Positions 48,569 to 55,771 of a DNA stretch of 58,479 nucleotides are shown in pieces (positions within the stretch are counted from its first letter, which is position 1; the number at the start of each line of letters is the position of its first letter). Both the position numbers and the translations under genes were made by a program. The notes under the pieces were generated by a model. It was not told the origin of the DNA. It saw nothing but the letters and a program-made list of their open reading frames with translations, and did not search any database. Origin of the DNA: Modicisalibacter xianhensis (GTDB lineage: Bacteria > Pseudomonadota > Gammaproteobacteria > Pseudomonadales > Halomonadaceae); NCBI RefSeq assembly GCF_900113605.1, contig NZ_FOPY01000012.1:1-58479 (forward strand), read 5' to 3'.

Positions 48569-49558
48569 TCACCAGCCTTGCGTGTGCGTCTCGACCAAGC
48601 TGGTCAGCAGCGCGATGTGATCGGCGCGGTCGTTGAGGGCTGGAATGTAGCGGTAGACCTTGCCACCGGCATTCACGAAGTTGTCGCGGTTCTCCACCTC
48701 CAGCTCCTCAAGCGTCTCGAGGCAGTCAGCGGCGAATGCGGGGCTCATGATGTCGACATGCTCCACTCCGTCGCGTCCCCAGGACTTAAGCGTTTCATCG
48801 GTATAGGGTTTCAGCCATTCCTCGCGCCCGAACCGTGACTGGTAACTCATGAACCACTCGTCATCACCAAGTCCCAGTGCCTCGGCAACCAGGCGGCTAG
48901 TGGTTTCGCAGTGCCGGGGGTAGGGGTCGCCGTTATCGGCATAGCGCTGGGGAATGCCATGATAGGACATCAGCAGTTTACCCCGCTCGCCACCATGACG
49001 CGCCCAGTGGTCACGTACACTGTTGGCCAACGCATCAATATAGGCCGGATGGTCGTGATAGTCACGAATCAGGCGCAGTTCCGGCAGGTGCGGACATGGC
49101 TTGAGTGCCTGCGCCAAGCGATCGAACACGGCAGCGGTCGTCGAGCGTGAGAATTGCGGATACAACGGCAGCACCAGAATGCGATCGACACCGGCATCGC
49201 GCAGCGCCTTGCCGGCGGTTTCCATGCTCGGCTCGCCATAGGTCATGGCCAGTTCCACGGGAACCTGTTCGCCGAAGTGTTCGGCCAGGCTCGCCTTGAG
49301 CGCCTGCTGCTGCAAGCGTCCGAAGACCAGTAATGGCGAGCCTTCGTCCATCCAGATGGATTCGTAACCTTTGGCGACCCGTGCGGGGCGCGTGCGCAGG
49401 ATGAAGCCGTTCAGGATCAGCCACCACAATGGACGCGGCGCATCGACCACCCGCTCGTCCCACAGGAACTCGGCAAGGTAGCGGCGCACTGCCTCGGGTG
49501 TCGGTGCATCGGGGGTACCCAGGTTGGCCAGCAATACACCGAATCGGGCAGTCGTCAT
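48569..49558 (-). CDS. hemH: Ferrochelatase
   Basis: Inserts Fe2+ into protoporphyrin IX, the last step of haem synthesis. 329 residues: GVLLANLGTPDAPTPEAVRR at the start, LVLPLYPQFSRSTTAAVFD, LLMSYHGIPQRYADNGDPYP (metal-side histidine) and VDIMSPAFAADCLETLEELE near the end. GAGGAG is 7 bases before the ATG at 49558; the preceding in-frame GTG is a less likely start. Convergent with mrpG, 21 bases apart. Confidence 0.96.
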   Translation of the reverse strand: MTTARFGVLLANLGTPDAPTPEAVRRYLAEFLWDERVVDAPRPLWWLILNGFILRTRPARVAKGYESIWMDEGSPLLVFGRLQQQALKASLAEHFGEQVPVELAMTYGEPSMETAGKALRDAGVDRILVLPLYPQFSRSTTAAVFDRLAQALKPCPHLPELRLIRDYHDHPAYIDALANSVRDHWARHGGERGKLLMSYHGIPQRYADNGDPYPRHCETTSRLVAEALGLGDDEWFMSYQSRFGREEWLKPYTDETLKSWGRDGVEHVDIMSPAFAADCLETLEELEVENRDNFVNAGGKVYRYIPALNDRADHIALLTSLVETHTQGW

Positions 49559-49725
49559 CACTCATCTCCTCGCTACACTTCATGTGCAGGGAAGTTTACC
49601 AAGCGAGCCGTGTCTAACGTGAATAAAGTTATGCTATCAACAAGATTTGCATAATGGTTGGACAAGTTTTTAATACGCTCACGTGACATCATTTCTGGTC
49701 GACTAACACGATAACCGGAGCGCTC

Positions 49726-50106
49726 ATGCCCTCTCCACTCGATGCGCGTGCCCCGATCATGCTGTTCTACGATGGCGGATGCCCGCTATGCCGGCGTCAG
49801 GTCGCCTGGGTCAAGCGTCAGCGACGACAGGACTGCGTTCGCTTCATTGATATTCGCGCCCAAGGGTTCGATCCTGCGCCGTGGGGCCGCACCTGCAACG
49901 AGCTGATGGGCCGCCTGTTCGCGCTCGATGGCGAAGGCCGCTGGTACTCGGGGATGGACTCGACACGCGCACTGTACGCTGTGCTGGGTTATCGCTGGTG
50001 GGCAAGGATATCCAGCCTGCCGGGGCTGAACATGACGCTCGACAGGCTGTATCTAGCAGTGGCGAGGCGGCGTAATCGCATCGGACGATGGATTGACCGC
50101 AATTAA
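49726..50106 (+). CDS. DUF393 thiol-disulfide oxidoreductase-like protein
   Basis: 126 residues with FYDGGCPLCRRQV at the start; C19 and C22 form the CxxC pair of the DUF393 (YuxK) family, thought to be thioredoxin-like. The substrate is unknown. GGAGCGCTC precedes the ATG. A possible promoter TTGCAT (49647-49652), 17 bases, TTAATA (49670-49675) lies upstream. DUF393 genes are often near photolyase genes; none is seen here. Confidence 0.85.
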   Translation: MPSPLDARAPIMLFYDGGCPLCRRQVAWVKRQRRQDCVRFIDIRAQGFDPAPWGRTCNELMGRLFALDGEGRWYSGMDSTRALYAVLGYRWWARISSLPGLNMTLDRLYLAVARRRNRIGRWIDRN

Positions 50107-50117
50107 TGAATGAAGAA

Positions 50118-50420
50118 TCAGAAGACCAGCGGCATGCGCGAGGTCAATGGCTCGTGATAGTTGGCTTCATGGCCAATCATCTCGTCATGAGCCACGAACT
50201 GCACGAGATACGCGCGATGAATGCCGGCCCGCTTGAGTTCCAGGTAGGCATCGTCCAGTGAGCGGAACAGCACTGGTTTGCCCTGGCGCATCAACAGGTG
50301 GCGCCCACCTTCTACATCTTCCAGCTCGATCTGGTAAAAATTGCTGCCTGCATGGCTGATGATACGAATCTCGTAATTGTCGTGGTGATCTGCAAACTGC
50401 TTGAGTTCATTAAAGTTCAT
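50118..50420 (-). CDS. Small conserved protein, probably DUF6482
   Basis: 100 residues, no signal peptide or membrane segment: MNFNELKQFADHHDNYEIRI, then YQIELEDVEGGRHLLMR and SLDDAYLELKRAGIHRAYLV. It resembles the small DUF6482 proteins of Pseudomonas and Halomonas, of unknown function; that assignment is from memory. AGGAGGGGAGC precedes the ATG. A perfect 14-base palindrome (GGCTGGGCCCAGCC, 50454-50467) lies 34 bases upstream. Convergent with the DUF393 gene, 11 bases apart. Confidence 0.7.
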   Translation of the reverse strand: MNFNELKQFADHHDNYEIRIISHAGSNFYQIELEDVEGGRHLLMRQGKPVLFRSLDDAYLELKRAGIHRAYLVQFVAHDEMIGHEANYHEPLTSRMPLVF

Positions 50421-50857
50421 GCTCCCCTCCTGGGAAAATCTCTTGGAATGATTGGCTGGGCCCAGCCTGGCCCTTGCCCGATGACAACGTCATGTCCATT
50501 CGACGTCGCCTCTGTGACCGTTTTCGATCGAACGAGTTCGCCATCGCGTGACTACTCGTAATTTGATGGAAACTCTGTAATCAACTGTAGCAGACGCCTC
50601 GCTACCCCATGCTCTGATAAAACCATCTTTTGGGATGGAAAACGGTTCATTGCAGAGCGGATAACAATGGGCTCAGCCTGGGAAGCCGGATCGAGACAGG
50701 AATGGCTCGCTCGCCGTGCCTTGTGGCAATGAAACGGCAAACACACATCGAGACGCTCGGGGCCGATCGTCTCGATGGAGGGAGGATTCGCATGGCCGGC
50801 AGTCTTTCTCATGCCACACGTTATGCCCGGTCATGATGTCAGTGTGATGACAGCCGT
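50421..50857. other. 437-base intergenic region
   Basis: Contains the promoter side of the DUF6482-like gene, with the palindrome GGCTGGGCCCAGCC at 50454-50467, and otherwise nothing I can assign. Open frames on both strands in 50550-50840 lack ribosome sites and protein-like composition. A 14-base match to the core of the E. coli lac operator at 50655-50668 appears fortuitous. TGATGTCA and TGATGACA near 50834-50850 form a loose direct repeat. Confidence 0.5.
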
Positions 50858-51154
50858 TCAGTCACGCTGAAAGGTCGAGGGATCGATGGCCACACCCAGC
50901 GAGTTGCGATCGACCCATTTGCCAGCCTTGGTCTCCTTGTAGCGGAATACCACATAGTCGCCCACGCTTACCGGCAACTCGGCATCCTCAGTCTGATAGC
51001 TGTAGGTCTCGCCGTCGACCACCAGGCTGTAGCGATACAGATCCGGCATGCCCAGCCACTCCTTGAATGGCCCCTCGCGATCCACGCTTTCCAATGTGCC
51101 ACGTGCCTCGAGCTTTGGGGTACGCTTGTGCTTGCCACGAAAACCGCCCGCCAT
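50858..51154 (-). CDS. Uncharacterised 98-residue protein
   Basis: Basic N-terminus (MAGGFRGKHKRTPKLEARGT) followed by a beta-rich domain (YRYSLVVDGETYSYQ; VSVGDYVVFRYKETKAGKWV; SLGVAIDPS). The pattern is reminiscent of small OB- or SH3-like nucleic-acid-binding folds, but I recognise no family. AGGAGG lies 4 bases before the ATG at 51154; a longer in-frame start 7 codons upstream lacks a site. A near-consensus promoter (51196-51223) lies just upstream, inside the end of the dnaB region. Confidence 0.75.
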   Translation of the reverse strand: MAGGFRGKHKRTPKLEARGTLESVDREGPFKEWLGMPDLYRYSLVVDGETYSYQTEDAELPVSVGDYVVFRYKETKAGKWVDRNSLGVAIDPSTFQRD

Positions 51155-51195
51155 GGTGCCTCCTATCGTCGTCATGGCCTGTCTGGAGGGACGGC

Positions 51196-51223
51196 ATTAT
51201 ACGGCGCCCCGTGACAGTCTCAA
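51196..51223 (-). promoter_or_regulatory. Strong sigma-70 promoter for the 98-residue protein gene
   Basis: On the minus strand TTGAGA (51218-51223), 16 bases, TATAAT (51196-51201). Eleven of twelve consensus bases match. The predicted start near 51189 leaves a leader of about 35 bases. It begins 6 bases after the dnaB stop codon. Confidence 0.8.
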
Positions 51224-51228
51224 GTGGA

Positions 51229-52617
51229 TCACTCGCCGAAGTGTTGACCATAACTGTCCGGCGCCAGGTCCTCGAAACGCGTGTACTTGCCGATGAAAGC
51301 CATATGCACGGTGCCGATTGGCCCGTTTCGCTGCTTGCCGATGATCAGCTCGGCCAGCCCCTTGTTGTCGGGATTGTCCGGATTATAGACCTCGTCACGA
51401 TAGACGAAGGCAATCAGGTCGGCATCCTGCTCGATGGCACCCGACTCGCGCAGGTCCGACATGACCGGGCGCTTGTTGGGGCGCTGCTCCAGCGAGCGGT
51501 TGAGCTGCGACAACGCGATGACCGGACACCCGAATTCCTTGGCCAGGCCTTTCAATGAACGCGAGATTTCGGAGATTTCACCGGTACGGTTCTCGGAAAA
51601 ACCGGGAATCTGCATCAGCTGCAGATAATCGATCATGATCAACCCGATATTACCGTTTTCGCGCACGATACGCCGAATGCGCGAGCGCATTTCGTTGGGC
51701 GACAGCGCCGCCGTATCGTCGATGAAAAGCTGCTTGTCCTTGAGCAGATTGACCGCCGACGTCAGACGCGGCCAGTCCTCGTCCTCCAGCTGCCCTGTAC
51801 GCACTCGCGTCTGGTCGATCCGACCCAGCGAGGAGAGCATGCGCAGCATCAGCGATTCGGCGGGCATCTCCATCGAGAACACCATCACCGGCTTGTCGCT
51901 GGAGATCACGGCATGTTCGACGAGGTTCATCGCGAAGGTGGTCTTGCCCATGGAGGGACGCCCGGCAATGATCACCAGATCCGAGGGCTGCAGGCCCGAG
52001 GTCATGTCGTCGAGGTCGCGAAAGCCCGAGGACAGACCGGTCATTTGGCCCTGCATGTTGAACAACTCGTCGATGCGATCCACGGCCTTGGACAGCAACT
52101 GGCTCATCCCGATGGGACCACCCGACTTGGGGCGCGATTCGCTGATCTGGAAAACCAGTCGCTCGGCCTCGTTGACCAGTTCGTCGGCCGGCCTCCCTTG
52201 GGGGCTGAAGGCGCCTTCGGCGATCTGATTGGCGGCCTGAATCAACTTGCGCAGCGTGGCACGCTCGCGAACGATATCGGCATAGGCCCGAATGTTGCCG
52301 GCCGAGGGCGTGTTGCGTGCCAGTTCCGCCAGGTAGGCCAGGCCTCCCACGGTCTCGAGCTGGTCTCGCGACTCCAGGGCCTCGGACAGGGTGACCACAT
52401 CCAGCGGATGCGCCGCTTCGGCCAGTTGGGTCATGGCATTGAAGACCAGGCGATGCTCGTAGCGATAGAAATCGTCCGCCACCAGCCGCTCGGACACCGT
52501 ATCCCAGGCGTCGTTATCGAGCATCAGCCCGCCCAGCACCGACTGTTCGGCCTCCAATGAATGCGGCGGTACCTTCAGCGCCGCAGTTTCCTGGTCGAGT
52601 TCGAGCGTGTCACTCAT
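51229..52617 (-). CDS. dnaB: Replicative DNA helicase DnaB
   Basis: Hexameric 5'-3' helicase of the replication fork, partner of DnaG. 462 residues: an N-terminal primase-interacting domain (about 15-115; PPHSLEAEQSVLGGLMLDN), a linker, then the RecA-like core with Walker A GRPSMGKTT (219-227), VFSMEMP, IGLIMIDYLQLM (Walker B) and the late GPIGTV arginine-finger region. No intein is present. The start ATG has a weak ribosome site. Confidence 0.97.
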   Translation of the reverse strand: MSDTLELDQETAALKVPPHSLEAEQSVLGGLMLDNDAWDTVSERLVADDFYRYEHRLVFNAMTQLAEAAHPLDVVTLSEALESRDQLETVGGLAYLAELARNTPSAGNIRAYADIVRERATLRKLIQAANQIAEGAFSPQGRPADELVNEAERLVFQISESRPKSGGPIGMSQLLSKAVDRIDELFNMQGQMTGLSSGFRDLDDMTSGLQPSDLVIIAGRPSMGKTTFAMNLVEHAVISSDKPVMVFSMEMPAESLMLRMLSSLGRIDQTRVRTGQLEDEDWPRLTSAVNLLKDKQLFIDDTAALSPNEMRSRIRRIVRENGNIGLIMIDYLQLMQIPGFSENRTGEISEISRSLKGLAKEFGCPVIALSQLNRSLEQRPNKRPVMSDLRESGAIEQDADLIAFVYRDEVYNPDNPDNKGLAELIIGKQRNGPIGTVHMAFIGKYTRFEDLAPDSYGQHFGE

Positions 52618-52737
52618 GGGATGTTCCGCCGGGATGAATAGCCTGCAGGGACCGTGAATACGGTAGCGTCATTCTACCTCATCGCCTCATGCCACCGTAG
52701 CGATGAAACGCTCCGAAAATCACGCTTGTTCGGCCAT

Positions 52738-52767
52738 AAAAAAACGCGGCAGCCGAGGCTGCCGCGT
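52738..52767 (-). terminator. Rho-independent terminator of the rpsF-rpsR-rplI operon
   Basis: Nine- to ten-base stem ACGCGGCAG/CTGCCGCGT followed by seven T on the minus strand, 21 bases after the rplI stop and about 120 bases before dnaB. It makes dnaB a separate transcriptional unit. Confidence 0.93.
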
Positions 52768-52787
52768 TGGGTATCGCAATGTGCGGC

Positions 52788-53234
52788 TTATTCGGCCACG
52801 ACCACGATCCGGATGGTGGCGTCGACTTCCGCGTGCAGGTGCAGCTGAATGTCGTATTCGCCAGTGGCGCGGATCGGGCCTTCCGGCATGCGCACTTCGC
52901 TCTTGGCCACATCAATACCGGCCTGGGCAAGGGCGTCGGCCAGATCACGTGGACCGATGGAGCCGAACAGCTTGCCTTCGTCGCCTGCCTTGGCCACCAG
53001 CGACAGCTCAATGTCATTGAGCTGTTCGGCACGGGCTTCGGCTTCGCTCTTGCGCTCGGCCGCCTGAGCTTCAAGCTCGGCGCGCTGCGCTTCGAAGGCT
53101 TCCACATTATCCTTGGTTGCCGGCACGGCCAGGCCGTAGGGAACCAGATAGTTGCGGCCATAACCGGGCTTGACGGTGACCTTGTCACCCAGACCACCCA
53201 GCTTACCGATATTGTCGAGCAGAATGACTTCCAT
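52788..53234 (-). CDS. rplI: 50S ribosomal protein L9
   Basis: 148 residues, the usual length: [20 protein letters not shown] at the start, the N-terminal rRNA-binding domain with [15 protein letters not shown], a long central helix and the C-terminal domain ([14 protein letters not shown]). GAGG lies 8 bases before the ATG. Last gene of rpsF-rpsR-DUF2232-rplI. Confidence 0.98.
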   Translation of the reverse strand: MEVILLDNIGKLGGLGDKVTVKPGYGRNYLVPYGLAVPATKDNVEAFEAQRAELEAQAAERKSEAEARAEQLNDIELSLVAKAGDEGKLFGSIGPRDLADALAQAGIDVAKSEVRMPEGPIRATGEYDIQLHLHAEVDATIRIVVVAE

Positions 53235-53249
53235 CTCGTTAACCTCTTG

Positions 53250-54101
53250 TCATTGGCTGCGGGCCAATCGGCCGCGGAAATCCGCAAAGGAATCGATGAA
53301 ACCCAGCAGCAGCACAATCAGAATCATGGGCCAAGTAGTCAGCAGCAGCACATAGAAGGCCACCAACCACAGCCCGTTCATCCCCTTGAGACCGATCAGT
53401 CCGTGTATCAGCGCGACGCCGCTCACCAGCAGCGGAACCCAGGCCAGCATGGTCAGCGCTGGCAGCGCAAAGACCATGCCCAGCACCACCAGGACGACCA
53501 GCAGAATCAGTTCCCGCCCCGACAGACGCAAGGCATGGAACTCGTCCCGAAAGCCGCCGGGATTGTACAACCCGGCCTGCCAACTGCGAGCCAACGCCAG
53601 GCAGGCCACCGAGGCCAACATGACGATCAACCCGGTCACTCCGCCTATCAGCAGAGCGGCCAATCGCTCGGTCGCCACACCCTGCTCGGTGAGATCGGCG
53701 AGCATGCGCTCGATCTCGGGCGAGGACTGGCGCAACTGGACGAGCAGCGGCTCCGCCCCGCCCGGAGGCAGAAAGATGCCCAACTGGACCATCACTGCCC
53801 CTACCAGGGCACCGACGATCAGTGTCTCGCTCCAGCGCACGCGCGAACGCAGCACGGTAGCCATCAGGGTTACCAGCAGCAGGCTGGCCAGCGGGATCGT
53901 GTCGCCCTGCATCCACCACCAGCCGGTCGGCAGTGCAGCGGCGACGATCACCGGCATGGCCGGCCCCAAACCACGACGCAGAGTTACCAGGGCGGCCACG
54001 GCAGCACTGAACCAGAACAGCCAGGGTATGATGGCGGCAAGGGCAGCGGCACCCGCAGCCTGCGGCGTGCCACGCATTACCCAGCGAGCCAGAGGCAGCA
54101 T
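53250..54101 (-). CDS. DUF2232 membrane protein in the rpsR-rplI operon
   Basis: 283 residues with about eight hydrophobic segments. The family (YybS-like, DUF2232) is often found between rpsR and rplI in this lineage; the function is unknown. The ATG at 54101 is preceded by an in-frame GTG (54104), and neither has a strong ribosome site, so either could be used. It is 13 bases after rpsR and 15 bases before rplI. Confidence 0.82.
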   Translation of the reverse strand: MLPLARWVMRGTPQAAGAAALAAIIPWLFWFSAAVAALVTLRRGLGPAMPVIVAAALPTGWWWMQGDTIPLASLLLVTLMATVLRSRVRWSETLIVGALVGAVMVQLGIFLPPGGAEPLLVQLRQSSPEIERMLADLTEQGVATERLAALLIGGVTGLIVMLASVACLALARSWQAGLYNPGGFRDEFHALRLSGRELILLVVLVVLGMVFALPALTMLAWVPLLVSGVALIHGLIGLKGMNGLWLVAFYVLLLTTWPMILIVLLLGFIDSFADFRGRLARSQ

Positions 54102-54114
54102 CACGCGATACGGC

Positions 54115-54342
54115 TTACTGGTGGCTGTCGGTGTAGGGCAGCAGCGCCAGGTAGCGAGCGCGCTTGATGGCAGTGGAGAGCTGACGCTGGTAGCGCGCTC
54201 GCGTGCCGGTGATGCGGCTCGGGACGATCTTGCCGGTCTCGGTGATGTACGCCTTGAGGGTATCGATATCCTTGTAATCGATGTACTTCACGCCTTCGGC
54301 AGTGAAGCGGCAAAACTTGCGGCGACGGAAGAAGCGTGCCAT
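54115..54342 (-). CDS. rpsR: 30S ribosomal protein S18
   Basis: 75 residues, usual length: [20 protein letters not shown] at the start, [20 protein letters not shown] and [16 protein letters not shown]-like end (here [20 protein letters not shown]). AGGAGGATAATCC precedes the ATG. Partner of S6 in the platform of the 30S subunit and co-transcribed with it. Confidence 0.98.
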   Translation of the reverse strand: MARFFRRRKFCRFTAEGVKYIDYKDIDTLKAYITETGKIVPSRITGTRARYQRQLSTAIKRARYLALLPYTDSHQ

Positions 54343-54366
54343 GGATTATCCTCCTGGGTGTGCGAA

Positions 54367-54762
54367 TTAGCTGGCTTCGGCGGTTTCGGAGCGCTCGGAA
54401 CGCGGACGCTCGGGGCGCTCTTCGCGACGCGGACGCTTGTCGTCAGCCTGCTTCATCATCGGAGAAGCTTCGGTGACGGCTTCCTTGCAGCGCACGACCA
54501 GGCTACGGATGATGGCATCGTTGAAGCGGAAGATGTTCTCGATCTCTTCGAGCGTCTCGCCGCGGCATTCGATGTTCATCAGCACATAGTGGGCCTTGTG
54601 GATCTTGTTGATCGGGTAGGCCAGGTGACGGCGGCCCCAATCCTCGAGACGATGCACGGTGCCACCGTTTTCGGTGACGATGCCGGTATAGCGCTCGACC
54701 ATTGCCGGCACCTGCTCGCTCTGATCCGGATGGACCATGAACACGATTTCGTAATGACGCAT
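54367..54762 (-). CDS. rpsF: 30S ribosomal protein S6
   Basis: 131 residues: [20 protein letters not shown] at the start, [20 protein letters not shown] and [14 protein letters not shown], followed by a charged C-terminal tail rich in Arg, Glu and Pro ([16 protein letters not shown]). AAGGAG precedes the ATG. Glutamates can be added to the S6 tail by RimK in E. coli; the end here is not glutamate-rich in the same way. First gene of the operon, with a strong promoter at 54866-54894. Confidence 0.98.
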   Translation of the reverse strand: MRHYEIVFMVHPDQSEQVPAMVERYTGIVTENGGTVHRLEDWGRRHLAYPINKIHKAHYVLMNIECRGETLEEIENIFRFNDAIIRSLVVRCKEAVTEASPMMKQADDKRPRREERPERPRSERSETAEAS

Positions 54763-54865
54763 GGTGTCTCCTTACGGTTTGACAGCTTCCGGATGGCGGC
54801 AAATTCCACCAAGGGGAAGCAAGGAGTCGTGATTTACTGGGTGAGGGTGTTCAAAGAACCGCACA

Positions 54866-54894
54866 ATTGTAGTGATCGCGCCCCGAGCTTGCAA
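54866..54894 (-). promoter_or_regulatory. Sigma-70 promoter of rpsF-rpsR-DUF2232-rplI
   Basis: On the minus strand TTGCAA (54889-54894), exactly 17 bases, TACAAT (54866-54871). Predicted start near 54859, leaving a leader of about 97 bases, long enough for the S6/S18 autoregulatory structure known in other bacteria, although I did not identify that structure here. Confidence 0.82.
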
Positions 54895-54913
54895 GAAATC
54901 CCGGCCGACCTGA

Positions 54914-55771
54914 TCACTTGGCAGTGGGGTGTGCCTGGTGGCGCTGGCGGACGACCTCGTAAAGACAGATACCAGTGGCCACGGACACGTTGAGGCTCGA
55001 CACACTACCGGCCATGGGCAGTTTGACCAGGCCATCGCAGGCTTCACGCGTCAGGCGACGCATACCCTTGCCTTCCGCGCCCATCACCAGAGCGCATGCC
55101 CCGGTGAAATCGGCCTCGAACAGCCCAGCCTCGGCCTCGCCTGCGGTGCCGGTGATCCAGACACCGGCATCCTTGAGCCGCTGCATGGCACGCGCCAGAT
55201 TAGTGACCTGATAGACCGGCACGCTCTCGGCGGCGCCACAGGCCACCTTACGCACCGTGGCATTGAGCGGGGCGGCCTTGTCCTTGGGAATGATCACGCC
55301 ATGGGCACCGGCGGCATCTGCGCTGCGCAGGCAAGCGCCGAAATTATGCACATCAGTCACGCCATCGAGGATCAGCAGCAACGGCGGCTCGGGCCGCTGC
55401 CAGCCTCCCAGGCGCAGCATCAGGGCTTCTTCGCTCTGCGCCGTCAATGGCAGACAAAAGGCAATGACGCCCTGGTGCGCCGCGTCGCCTGCCAGTTCGT
55501 CGAGGACTTCACGCGGCTGCGCCACCAGCCGAGCCCCAGCGTCCCGGGCCTGCGCAACCAGTGTTTCCAGGCGAGAGCCGGCCTGCCCTTCCTGAATCCA
55601 CAGCTCACGCGGGGCCTCCCCCCGCTCCAACAGGGCACGTACGGCATGCACACCGAAGACGCTATCCAGCCCGCCCGGCACGCTGATCGTCGGCGTCCGC
55701 CGGGACGGATTCGGCTTGCCACGCCCGGCCTGGGATTTATGGCGCGAGCGCGTAGAGCCGCCACGACTCAT
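54914..55771 (-). CDS. rlmB: 23S rRNA (guanosine2251-2'-O)-methyltransferase RlmB
   Basis: SPOUT-class (TrmH family) methyltransferase. 285 residues: a basic N-terminal extension (about 1-32, SRGGSTRSRHKSQAGRGKPN), a substrate-binding domain from VFGVHAVRALLERG, then motif 1 LILDGVTDVHNFGACLRSAD, motif 2 ALVMGAEGKGMRRLT and motif 3 LPMAGSVSSLNVSVATGICL. The ATG overlaps the rnr stop by 4 bases. Confidence 0.96.
   Translation of the reverse strand: MSRGGSTRSRHKSQAGRGKPNPSRRTPTISVPGGLDSVFGVHAVRALLERGEAPRELWIQEGQAGSRLETLVAQARDAGARLVAQPREVLDELAGDAAHQGVIAFCLPLTAQSEEALMLRLGGWQRPEPPLLLILDGVTDVHNFGACLRSADAAGAHGVIIPKDKAAPLNATVRKVACGAAESVPVYQVTNLARAMQRLKDAGVWITGTAGEAEAGLFEADFTGACALVMGAEGKGMRRLTREACDGLVKLPMAGSVSSLNVSVATGICLYEVVRQRHQAHPTAK

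Noticed and set aside
50655-50668. GAGCGGATAACAAT, identical to the core of the E. coli lac operator.
   Set aside because: The flanking ATTG/CAAT arms are spaced 12 bases, not the 11 of lacO1. No LacI-family gene and no sugar gene is adjacent. A single 14-base match noticed after the fact is weak evidence.
50552-50812. Open frames on both strands in the 50421-50857 gap as hidden genes.
   Set aside because: No Shine-Dalgarno, no protein-like composition, and the frames overlap each other.
52767-54167. Long plus-strand open frame opposite rplI and the DUF2232 gene, with a Gln/His-rich translation.
   Set aside because: It is antisense to established genes, and its low-complexity Gln/His composition is the mirror of hydrophobic codons on the other strand.
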